A program made the translations under genes and the position numbers. The notes beneath the pieces are model-generated. The model did not search any database and was not told the DNA's origin. It worked only from the letters and a program-made list of their open reading frames with translations. Below, in pieces: positions 38,797 through 46,769 of a stretch of 64,000 bases of DNA. Origin of the DNA: Spizellomyces punctatus DAOM BR117 (Eukaryota > Chytridiomycota > Chytridiomycetes > Spizellomycetales > Spizellomycetaceae); the NCBI RefSeq assembly GCF_000182565.1, contig NW_015971552.1, positions 369,353-433,352 of the forward strand. The letters are read 5' to 3'. Each line of letters starts with the position of its first letter. The first letter of the stretch is position 1.

Positions 38797-41271
38797 ATGG
38801 AATCTCCGTCTAGAGTCTGCAAAAATTTAAAACGCTCTGCCCCCGTGAAGCATGTGGCGGGTGCAGAAATGAGGCTTACACCTAAAAAGCAAAAAAAAAC
38901 GGATAATAAAGCGCGCCCAACTGTGGAAGATAACACCCTCAAGGTTGACCTTGACGCTGAGGAAGATTTCATCACAAAGACTGAACAGGTACATCTTGGC
39001 CATCTCAAAAAGTTAGTCAGAATCCAAAAACTCTTCGTTCCGAGTAGCGTTGAAGACTGCAAAGACAAGGACTACTCAGTGCTGTTAAAATCATACTACA
39101 GTAAGGTAGACAAGAATGGCAACTTGTCCGTGACATACCGATTCAAGAACAATGGTCAGTTTGGACGGCTGTTTGCTAAAGGGATGGCATCCCCATATTT
39201 TCCATCTACTGTAAGGGACTTTTTGTTTCCAGATTACATCAATGTTGACATGAGGGCTGCAGTCTTCACAATCTACCGTCACTACAGCGAGCGCTACAAC
39301 ATCCCCAGTCCTGAACTCTTGCAGTTATTAGAAAAGAGGGATGAGATCTTGCAGAAGAAACAACTCACCAAAAAGAAGTTGAACGCTCTCATGAATACAA
39401 TGACCCCACCTAAGCGTGATAAGTTCCTCATCAATCTTCACGGTTGGATACACAGCAAGTTGCTGCCTAAACTCAAGGTAGACCCAGAGTACAAGAACTT
39501 GTGGATTGCGATCGACAAATCACCGGACGCTGACCCTGTGACTGGGAAGAAGAAGAACAAGGATGTGAGTTTCCTTTGCCTGTGCTATCAGACCATAGAA
39601 CGGCACATCCTTATACACATGTCAGAGTTTTTTGAGAACCGTGGCTGGACGGTTGGCGCTCTGATTTACGATGGACTCCTCGTGCAAAAGGATAAAGACA
39701 AGATTCTCAATGATGCATTGCTCCGTGAATGTGAGGAGTCGATTTACAACCGCCTCAAGATACGGGTCACACTTGCCGAGAAACCCAGGGATATTGATGA
39801 AACCTTTCTCAAGAGAAACCATCTCGACCTTGAGGATGTGGACCCGGATAATGATCTTGACGACACTGATCTCGATACTGATCTTGACAACCGTGATGTG
39901 GTGGATCTGGTGCCAGATGATGAACCCTTGAGCCTCGCAAAATCTGCTAAAATTTTTGGCAAAGGTACCAATCTGAAAGGTCTGATTCGTTATCTAAACA
40001 ACTTCTTCACTAAAATAACAGAAGAAGATACTGCATTATACTGCTATCGAGAGAAGCGCAGTGATCCTTGGATCTGTCGAACATATAAAAACACCTCGAG
40101 CGCTTTATCCCATCTGTTTTTACACTCCATTGATAAAAACGGCAAAGGAGTGATAATTTCCCTCTTCGACCAGTGGGCAGGCAGCCAAAGAATTATCACA
40201 TACAAAAAAGTGGTATTCGATCCATCCTACATCGGTGACATACCATTCAAAGAAATCAACCTCTTCAAGGGCTTCCAGGCAACACTCTTAGATCAGTATG
40301 ACGAAAAGATAATCGAACCAGTACTTTCCCACATTCGCCAAGTTCTTAACGGCAGTGTTGAGGAATGTTGGCAATACACAGAAAAGTGGATGGCATCAAT
40401 TGTGCAGCATCCTCAGATCAAAACCGAAGTGGCCCTTGTCTTCCACGGCTCTCAGGGAACAGGGAAGAACTTGTTGATGGACAATTTTTTCGGTAGGCTT
40501 GTGATCGGTATGAAGCACTTTCTGAACACGAACAATCTCGATGATCTTACCGGTCAATTCACTGGCCATCTCTCCGCAAAGATTTTCACGATTGGAGATG
40601 AAGTTCTGTTTGCCGGTGGTCACAAAACTAACAACATATTGAAATCACGCATCACGCAGAATGTGCAAAAGATGGAAAAGAAGGGAGTTGATGCAATTAC
40701 CATTGGCGACTTTAACAACTACAGTTTTCTGTCTAATCACGATGATGCTGTGAAGATCGAAAACACCGACCGTAGGTATTTTGTGAAACGTGCTTCAGAC
40801 ATTCATAAAGGAGACACAGAATACTTTGCAACATTTGCGGAAAAGTGTCTGAATCAAGAGACAGCGGATCACTTTTACACCTATCTGATGCAGATGGATC
40901 TCACTGGTTTCAACCTTTGTAAAATACCTGTTACTGAGGAGAAAGCAGAGATGGCCATCTACTCGATGGACCCACTAGAACTCTTTGTGGATGATCTACT
41001 CAACGGCAACATCAGCAAAGGTTTCACGTATGTAGATGGTGAAAGAACACAGGAATGGATGTTGCCAGGTGAAACATACGAGATGACCATGGATGAGTTG
41101 TTTTCACTGTACCAAACATTTCTACAATCTGGCGCAGCCGGTAGGAGATTAGTAGATATGTCTAAAATGGGATTTAGCAAGAAGATCAGGCGGATGGTAC
41201 AGATAGCAAACCTATCACACCACAGGCATGGAGGGACGCGGATAGCAGTGAGGATGTCAAAAGTGAATTAG
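38797..41271 (+). CDS. TVpol-like DNA polymerase fused to SF3 helicase
   Basis: 824 residues. N-terminal 45 residues are basic with NLS-like TPKKQKK. Residues about 90-300 match the TVpol (transposon-virus polymerase, family A-like) layout: FLFPDYINVDMRAAVFTIYR (motif A with catalytic Asp), RDEILQKK and RDKFLINLHGWIHS helices, and GALIYDGLLVQKDKD (motif C). An acidic linker (DPDNDLDDTDLDTDLDNRDV) follows. From about 440 on comes a primase-C/SF3 region with Walker A FHGSQGTGKNLLMDN (about 548-562), Walker B KIFTIGDEVLFAGG, and NTDRRYFVKR. TVpol-helicase fusions are typical of PLVs and virophages. The last 29 codons lie inside the right terminal repeat and are therefore copied at the left end. 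It is the likely replicase. Confidence 0.85.
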   Translation: MESPSRVCKNLKRSAPVKHVAGAEMRLTPKKQKKTDNKARPTVEDNTLKVDLDAEEDFITKTEQVHLGHLKKLVRIQKLFVPSSVEDCKDKDYSVLLKSYYSKVDKNGNLSVTYRFKNNGQFGRLFAKGMASPYFPSTVRDFLFPDYINVDMRAAVFTIYRHYSERYNIPSPELLQLLEKRDEILQKKQLTKKKLNALMNTMTPPKRDKFLINLHGWIHSKLLPKLKVDPEYKNLWIAIDKSPDADPVTGKKKNKDVSFLCLCYQTIERHILIHMSEFFENRGWTVGALIYDGLLVQKDKDKILNDALLRECEESIYNRLKIRVTLAEKPRDIDETFLKRNHLDLEDVDPDNDLDDTDLDTDLDNRDVVDLVPDDEPLSLAKSAKIFGKGTNLKGLIRYLNNFFTKITEEDTALYCYREKRSDPWICRTYKNTSSALSHLFLHSIDKNGKGVIISLFDQWAGSQRIITYKKVVFDPSYIGDIPFKEINLFKGFQATLLDQYDEKIIEPVLSHIRQVLNGSVEECWQYTEKWMASIVQHPQIKTEVALVFHGSQGTGKNLLMDNFFGRLVIGMKHFLNTNNLDDLTGQFTGHLSAKIFTIGDEVLFAGGHKTNNILKSRITQNVQKMEKKGVDAITIGDFNNYSFLSNHDDAVKIENTDRRYFVKRASDIHKGDTEYFATFAEKCLNQETADHFYTYLMQMDLTGFNLCKIPVTEEKAEMAIYSMDPLELFVDDLLNGNISKGFTYVDGERTQEWMLPGETYEMTMDELFSLYQTFLQSGAAGRRLVDMSKMGFSKKIRRMVQIANLSHHRHGGTRIAVRMSKVN

Positions 41272-41688
41272 ACAAATGCACACTTGCACATTTAGAAATG
41301 GAAATGTGTAGGAAGTGTGCGACTAGGTGATTGTAGATAATATCAGAAATGATTAGCTAGTCTTCCATTGTTCTCTAGTGAAAGTCGGAAAGAAATCAAT
41401 GAAGAATGGTCTACATGCACACTTGCACACTTGCACACTTAGTTTTCAGGTTCTTTGAGAGAGAAATTGAGGACATACTAATAATAATATTAGTATTAAG
41501 TAACTTTTTCCCTAAAGCAACCCAAATGGAAGTGTGTAAGTGTGCAAGTGTGCACGGCTCTACATCCTGCTCTACATAATTAAATGCACACTTACAAATG
41601 CTCTACTATGCATGAAGGGCAAAAAAATCAACACTTTGTCGATGAGAGATCGAACATGTTATATCGATAGGATGAGAGGACTAGTGAA

Positions 41689-41708
41689 CCATCTTATCGA
41701 TAAGATGG
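41689..41708. promoter_or_regulatory. Perfect 20-bp palindrome, right TIR copy
   Basis: CCATCTTATCGATAAGATGG, followed by a TATA box TATAAAA (41727-41733) and the ATG of the Cys-rich gene at 41810. The palindrome-TATA-gene order is the same in the left arm. Confidence 0.65.
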
Positions 41709-41809
41709 GAGAGTTCCTTATCCGTTTATAAAAGAGGGTCGCCGGTCCCGCCAGTCCCCCCAGCTCGAAGCCTTCTTTTCAAAAACGATTCCATATACAA
41801 CAATTAACA

Positions 41810-42061
41810 ATGGACTATGCGAATGATTGTGTGCTGGTGCCGAGATGGATATTGGAACGGTTGCTTTCAGGGAACAATGGACACCAAAGTCTAGAGCAAA
41901 TCTGCATGGATTGTGGAAGGAGGTTTCAATTGCGAAGAATTGGACAGAAAGGATACAAGTTTCGATGCTATCCTTGTTGGAAGAGATATGTGGAGAGACG
42001 AGTCCACAGACGAGTCCACAAGCTACGATGTCGAAGGCTGAGAGATGGAGTCCCAAGATGA
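41810..42061 (+). CDS. Cys-rich zinc-ribbon-like small protein, right TIR copy
   Basis: Right-arm copy of the 83-residue protein at 18738-18989; identical except for two residues (MDYAND, ILERLL here). Two C-x2-C pairs and a basic C-terminus. Two gene copies in the repeats mean the product is encoded twice per genome and is kept intact in both, which suggests selection or recent homogenisation. A second overlapping frame of similar length (41827-42066) is less protein-like, and I take this one because it begins at the first ATG after the TATA box and has the Cys motif. Confidence 0.72.
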   Translation: MDYANDCVLVPRWILERLLSGNNGHQSLEQICMDCGRRFQLRRIGQKGYKFRCYPCWKRYVERRVHRRVHKLRCRRLRDGVPR

Positions 42062-42220
42062 AGTGATATCATGGAGTCTTGAGAAGAAGCGAATGTCAAG
42101 TTAGAACCAGTGTTGACTTTGAATTAGGTGGAGTTTGGACACGTGAAATATTAGATGCGTAAAATTTGACGTGTAAGTGCACTATACCGCATATCATCCC
42201 TTCATCAATAGTCCCGGACT

Positions 42221-42380
42221 TGGACAAACACCTTGGACGACTCGAAACACTTTGAAACACTCCAATGCATTGGGCAAACACCTTGGAAGACTCGAAACAC
42301 TTTGAAACACTCCAATGCATTGGGCAAACACCTTGGAAGACTCGAAACACTTTGAAACACTCCAATGCATTGGGCAAACA
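42221..42380 (-). repeat. 50-bp tandem array, right arm (3 units)
   Basis: Mirror of the left array: units with CTCGAAACACTTTGAAACAC and TCCAATGCATTGGGCAAACA. Three copies. Confidence 0.88.
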
Positions 42381-42565
42381 CTTCCGTACTATGGGTTTTG
42401 GTACATTCTTCCGTACTATGGGTTTTGGTACATTCTTCCGTACTATGGGTTTTGGTACATTCTTCCGTACTATGGGTTTTGGTACATTCTTCCGTACTAT
42501 GGGTTTTGGTACATTCTTCCGTACTATGGGTTTTGGTACATTCTTCCGTACTATGGGTTTTGGTA
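42380..42565 (-). repeat. 27-bp tandem array, right arm (7 units)
   Basis: Mirror of the left array with seven units against six. The difference in copy number shows that the arms are not perfectly homogenised and that the array changes length. Confidence 0.9.
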
Positions 42566-42587
42566 CAGTGAAGCTGACTATGGGCAC

Positions 42588-42635
42588 TGTGGTAGTGCAT
42601 GCCTGTGGTATATACCACAGGCATGCACTACCACA
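42588..42635. repeat. 48-bp perfect terminal palindrome, right
   Basis: Identical to 18191-18238. The element ends with CTACCACA, followed directly by CCGCC and the third Fanzor fragment. Confidence 0.9.
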
Positions 42636-42640
42636 CCGCC
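42636..42640 (+). repeat. 5-bp target-site duplication of the virus-like element, right copy
   Basis: CCGCC, matching 18186-18190. Both sides are Fanzor coding sequence, and keeping one copy restores a continuous frame. Confidence 0.85.
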
Positions 42641-43339
42641 AACCAGCGAGCCGTGGAGACTGGAAGCCGTCGATTTGCAAAAGAACGGCAGCGGATGAAA
42701 GCCGGCGGTATTGACCTCATAGAATCACGTATCCCAAGCCACAAGACGATGAACCTCATAGACTTCATGCGTTACCTTCTCGTTCGCCGCACTGATTGGG
42801 ATCGTCGAAAGGAGTTCTACTCCCACCCTGCTCATACTCGATGGAAATGGCACGCATTCATAAACCGTCAGAAGAGCGAATCAGACCTCATATCCAACAT
42901 GCGCAACAAGTACGGCGACAACTTTACTGTCGTGATGGGTGATTGGAGCGACGCCGGTCGAACTGCGAGATTTCAGACCTCATCAAAGACGAAAGGTTGG
43001 CGCACCCTCTTCAAGCGCAACAGGATCAACTGCTTCCTTCTCGACGAGTACAAGACCTCATCTGTCTGCCCTCACTGTTTGGCCTCATCCGCTGACTTCC
43101 TTGAAAAAGGCTTCAAAACACGACCTCATTCAAGACCTTGGCGCCGTCGCGAAGGCAAGATTGAAAAAGTCCATGGATTGCTGGGTTGTACCAACCCTAA
43201 CTGTCAGCAAGCCTGGACGATGCGCTACTGGAACAGGGACACGCTGAGCACCTGCAACATGCTGATGATCGTGCAATCAATGTTAGATGGACACGGTAGA
43301 CCAGAGGTGTTCAGGAGGGGTGTTCCAGTGGTAGCGTAG
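42636..43339 (+). pseudogene. Fanzor nuclease, C-terminal fragment with RuvC-II, zinc finger and RuvC-III
   Basis: Third Fanzor piece, about 233 residues. In order: a bridge-type basic helix (QRAVETGSRRFAKERQRMKA), VVMGDWSDAGRTARF, INCFLLDEYKTSSVCPHC, holding the RuvC-II glutamate and the first half of the zinc finger (CPHC), the second half CTNPNC, and RuvC-III NRDTLSTCNML with the last catalytic aspartate. The frame is open to a TAG at 43337-43339. All three catalytic acidic residues of the split gene are therefore still present. It has no promoter of its own; an ATG exists only by chance inside the viral palindrome. The gene is dead as long as the 24-kb element is present, unless the element is removed precisely. 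Confidence 0.9.
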
Positions 43340-44003
43340 CGTAGACTAGTTAGATTAAGGTTTCCGAACTGGTTGTCGCCGGTTCAATCCCTGGTGCGGG
43401 TGCTAGTGCCAATACCCATCGGCTCCGCACTAACTATTATACCAAACTAGTTTCAGACTGTTCTCGCGTTAAAGATCCCAATCACTTGCAACGTTGGAGT
43501 CGTTGTCCCAAGATTCCCAAAGGTTGACAGGCATGCATGGGTTGCAAAGCAAATGTGTGTTTTTTAAGCCCCAGCCCGCAAACCGCTCAGCAAGTGCTGA
43601 CCAGTAACAATGCCTTGGTCAACAGTCAGCCGAAATGACCAAGGATGACTTTATCTTCTTCCTTACGGCTGGCCGAGAGTCTAATAAAACATCTCCAACA
43701 ATCGTCCACAGCGGCAATTTTGTCCCGTTATTTTGTCACCATACCAGGGTCGAAGTTACGCGATGCAAAGCGACCTCCATACAAATATCACCAGATCCCC
43801 ACAACCGCTGACGATACGCCGCATTCAAAGATTATTCTTGTCGTATTTTCCACAATATGGTACTGGGCTTAATAAGACTGAGGGCCCCCTGGCAGAGGAA
43901 GAATAGTTAGATCCGGATACTTTGTCAAAATTGGATCCGGGTTGAATGCACCAGAAGGCCATGTCCAGTGGAACACTTCACACCATACCAAGATCACTTC
44001 ATA
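43340..44003. other. Intergenic region after the Fanzor gene, with a Pol III B-box-like site
   Basis: GGTTCAATCCC at 43381-43391 matches the B-box consensus of tRNA-derived sequences, about 40 bp after the Fanzor stop. I could not fold a full tRNA around it, so it may be a tRNA/SINE remnant, part of a Fanzor guide (omega) RNA region, or chance. The rest of the stretch shows nothing I can name and should include the promoter of the SET-domain gene. Confidence 0.3.
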
Positions 44004-45722
44004 ATGACCCGAACCGATCCCCTCGATGCTTTTAAAGCGTGGCTCTCTGAAAACGGAGCAAGTTTCCCTTCTCTCTCCTTCAAAGCTTCACGCTCTGGGT
44101 GCGAATCTCGCGGGAGAGGACTGTTTACCACGAACCGAATAACACTAGAGGAAGGGAAATCCATCGCAACCGTGCCAGCTAAACTGGTCATCAACACTTC
44201 TTTAGTTGTACGAATTGCAAAGTATGGACGAACAACACCGGCTAAGAAGTTGGCTCAATGTGTGGACGGGTTGAGAAAAGGGGGTTTGAGTGCGGAAGGC
44301 GCGGCTTGGGAGAGGGTATGCTTGTTAGTGTTCCTCCTTTGGGGGTGGGTGTATTCTGAACCGTTGAGAGAAGAGACAGGCAGGGAGAGGGACAGTGGTG
44401 AAATTGTAGAAGAAGATCCGGCACTTTCCATCGACTTTTGGCTTCCCTATGTTCGTATACTTCCTGATATAGACGGCCTTGATACGCCGGTATTTTGGTC
44501 AGGATCGCCAGCATTGTCACTACTTAAGGGTATGGAACTAGATGATGCAGTAAGGGCCAAAAAACTGAAGCTTACTCGCGAATACAGCGAGCTTCTCCCC
44601 CATTTGTCGATTCTTGATAATGCGAAGGGTCGCATCACGCTAGAAAGATTTATGTGGGCGGATGGTGTTTTTTGGAGTCGTGTGCTATCATTTGGATCTG
44701 CGTTGGAAGGAACCGATACGACCACAAGCGATGATTACCACTTAGTTCCACTGGTAGACTTTTGCAATCATTCATTTGACCAGCACATTGGATGGCATAT
44801 TTCTGAATCCGCGTCTTGCCGAGTGGAATTGAGGGCAGTCGATATGGCTGTTGGGGATGTTGCCGCCGACACCGAGCTTTTTATCAGCTACGGCCAGAAA
44901 CCAAACTCAGAGTTATTGTTCATCCATGGATTTGTGGTGCCAGAAAATCCCTTTGAAACGCTCATTGTACCCGCGCCGTTTATTGAAGGGAGTAATGTTC
45001 CATTTGAACCTGATGGTGACGAGGAATCGGAAGAAAGGGAACTGAGTGAAGAGGCTGAGATCGAGCGTGAAGAGCGGAAAATGCAGAAAATTGGTGCGCA
45101 GATTGCCATTAAGGATAAGCTCCAGTTCCTTTCTCTGTTGGGGCTGAGGAGGGTCATAGATATCAGCCGACCTCCAATGAGCGGCAATGTCGACGAAGAC
45201 GAACAGGGGGAGATTGAGGTTGATATGAACGATCCTACAAAAGGGCTACTTACTGACGATGGCCTTCTTGCCATGTATGTCTCCGTATTGACAGCGGAGG
45301 ATGGATTCGGACGCACAGACGCTGGCGGTCCGAGAGATAACCCCGAGTACAACCTCGGCGGACATAAGATATTCCCCTTGACAAAGGAAACATTCTCTAC
45401 CCTCGTTCAAGCACTTCCACATTACGAAGTCATCAGACTGCGAGTATTTGCCGTTCTCCTCGACATGATCAACTTTCGACTCTACGAACTTTCTGGAGAA
45501 TATACCCAAGGGCGCGCTACGCGTACAGCGCCTTTGAAAGAAGGCGATGTTATTACAACTGAAGACATGCGAATGAACAAGGTGGAAGTATTTAGGGAAG
45601 GGCAATATGATCTATTAGTGGCTGCTTTTGGCCTCTTGCAAACTCTGCAGGAACGGTGGGCTGAATTCGATGTGGTACAGGAGTACTTGACTGCAATACA
45701 GGCGGGTTCCGATGATGAATGA
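44004..45722 (+). CDS. SET-domain lysine methyltransferase (SETD3/RKM/LSMT type)
   Basis: 572 residues, no introns, from the ATG at 44004. Uses S-adenosylmethionine to methylate Lys (or His in SETD3) of non-histone proteins. N-terminal SRGRGLFTTNRITLEEGKSI is the first SET motif, then a long insert (iSET), then YHLVPLVDFCNHSFDQHIGW and DTELFISYGQKPNSELLFIH, which hold the conserved NHS and the catalytic Tyr in SYG. The C-terminal half is a helical substrate-binding region as in plant Rubisco LSMT and yeast Rkm proteins, here with an acidic insert (DGDEESEERELSEEAEIERE). The substrate cannot be told from sequence. Intact. Confidence 0.9.
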   Translation: MTRTDPLDAFKAWLSENGASFPSLSFKASRSGCESRGRGLFTTNRITLEEGKSIATVPAKLVINTSLVVRIAKYGRTTPAKKLAQCVDGLRKGGLSAEGAAWERVCLLVFLLWGWVYSEPLREETGRERDSGEIVEEDPALSIDFWLPYVRILPDIDGLDTPVFWSGSPALSLLKGMELDDAVRAKKLKLTREYSELLPHLSILDNAKGRITLERFMWADGVFWSRVLSFGSALEGTDTTTSDDYHLVPLVDFCNHSFDQHIGWHISESASCRVELRAVDMAVGDVAADTELFISYGQKPNSELLFIHGFVVPENPFETLIVPAPFIEGSNVPFEPDGDEESEERELSEEAEIEREERKMQKIGAQIAIKDKLQFLSLLGLRRVIDISRPPMSGNVDEDEQGEIEVDMNDPTKGLLTDDGLLAMYVSVLTAEDGFGRTDAGGPRDNPEYNLGGHKIFPLTKETFSTLVQALPHYEVIRLRVFAVLLDMINFRLYELSGEYTQGRATRTAPLKEGDVITTEDMRMNKVEVFREGQYDLLVAAFGLLQTLQERWAEFDVVQEYLTAIQAGSDDE

Positions 45723-45931
45723 GATTTGTACTTACTGATTTGTTGTTTGGGGAAAAGGATAATATAGTGTAGTATAGGATATTGTTGTACAATAATGTAC
45801 CGCCGGTCACTGTAACTCACAGTGAGGTATGGACATACTGACTAAGTCAAAAAAACACTACTCAGGTAACTACGGTGCAAGGGCCGTGAAACAGCAATAA
45901 CTCGCTCGCACAACAAACTTGGAATGCAGGT

Positions 45932-46769
45932 TCAGCGGACCCTTGAATAACCCCATCGCACTTTCCCTGTCTTTGCCTTGCCCTCTCCTTCTGCCTTCTT
46001 GTCGCCACCTCCTTCCTTCTTGTCCGCCTTGTCACCAGCGGGTGCGCTTTCTGGCTTCCCACCGCCTCCAGCTGGTGCCGCTTTCTCGCCTTCACCTTCG
46101 GCCGCTGGAGCAGCTGCCGGAGGAGCAGCCGGCGTAGGAACGAGCGTCGTGCCAAGGGAATCGACGTGTGGGAGGAGGGGCTTGAGCACCGTATTATAAA
46201 CGGCAGACGCACCCTTTGTGGCCGGCGAGGCGAGCCATACAATGATGATCAACTTGAATGTGTAGTAGAAGGGGAAGACATATAAAACGTAGTCGATCCC
46301 ATATTCCAATAGATTGAAGAATCCAAAAGCGGCCCTGATAGCATCCAATTGAGTAAGATGACCATGCTTTAGTGCTACGTGTGATATACTTACCAGTAAG
46401 CTAACCACTGAGTTTGAACATCCTTCTCGCCTCCAACCGCTTTCAAACTCATGTACGACGGGTAGATATATCCGCACACATCGGTCAGTAGATTAGCGTA
46501 TAGATTGTTGAAGACGAGGAGGAAGATTAGGAGACCGAACGTAGATAGACCAGCTAGATGGACTTTATGTATTCCCAGCTGCTTTTCCAGTGATACGATG
46601 AGAGGTACGGTGGAAAGCGTCTTGTCTAGCTGTATGGATGTATCAGTTATTTCATGTAATCAGTTTTACGTCCCCGGCTGGACTATCAATGCGGACATAC
46701 TTCCTCAACCCTCTTCAGCAGTTCCTCCTTTGTCATAGACTGGACATTGACAGTCGGAATCAAAACCAT
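45932..46769 (-). CDS. yop1: REEP5/Yop1-like ER membrane-shaping protein
   Basis: Three exons (46769-46701, 46629-46394, 46334-45932) splice in frame to 235 residues. TB2/DP1/HVA22 domain: LEKQLGIHKVHLAGLSTFGL, then hairpin membrane segments (FGLLIFLLVFNNLYANLLTD), YPSYMSLKAV, TQWLAYW split by intron 2, FGFFNLLEYGIDYVLYVFPFYY and KLIIIVWLASP. These features mark Yop1/REEP5 proteins that bend tubular ER. The C-terminus has a long Ala/Pro/Gly/Lys-rich tail (about 75 residues), longer than in yeast Yop1. All splice sites are canonical (GTATGT, GTAAGT). Confidence 0.93.

Larger units (their letters stand above)
18191..42635. mobile_element. Integrated Polinton/PLV-like virus, 24.4 kb
   Basis: A complete-looking endogenous virus-like element, bounded by CCGCC duplications, 1.43-kb terminal inverted repeats, and TG...CA ends. 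It carries capsid-type genes (28054-29307, 29946-30665), a packaging ATPase (30707-31420), an integrase with chromodomain (31991-33271), a TVpol-like polymerase/SF3 helicase (38797-41271), a D5-like helicase (35175-37199), a possible tyrosine recombinase (33332-34429), a receiver protein (34551-35072) and a huge fibre-like protein (20438-26020). All genes appear intron-free, unlike the host genes around. Genes are mostly arranged as head-to-head pairs. I see no protein-primed PolB and no adenoviral-type protease. The TVpol points to PLV/virophage relatives and the integrase to Mavericks, so I call it Polinton-like sensu lato. Confidence 0.93.
41185..42635 (-). repeat. Right terminal inverted repeat
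   Basis: Reverse complement of 18191-19615, about 26 bp longer because the 27-bp array has one more unit. The inner border is within the polymerase-helicase gene. Just inside both borders the motif CATGCCTGTGGT of the terminal palindrome appears once more (19570-19581; 41219-41230). Confidence 0.95.

Noticed and set aside
18191-42635. Classical Maverick/Polinton with protein-primed PolB
   Set aside because: No PolB motifs are seen on either strand, nor an adenovirus-like protease. The polymerase is TVpol-like, so I use the wider term Polinton/PLV-like.
42599-42640. ATG start for the third Fanzor piece at 42599
   Set aside because: This ATG lies inside the viral terminal palindrome. The frame is open by chance across the border; the true start of the gene is at 12450.
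43340-43420. Functional tRNA gene
   Set aside because: Only a B-box-like part fits. No matching acceptor stem or anticodon arm could be folded.
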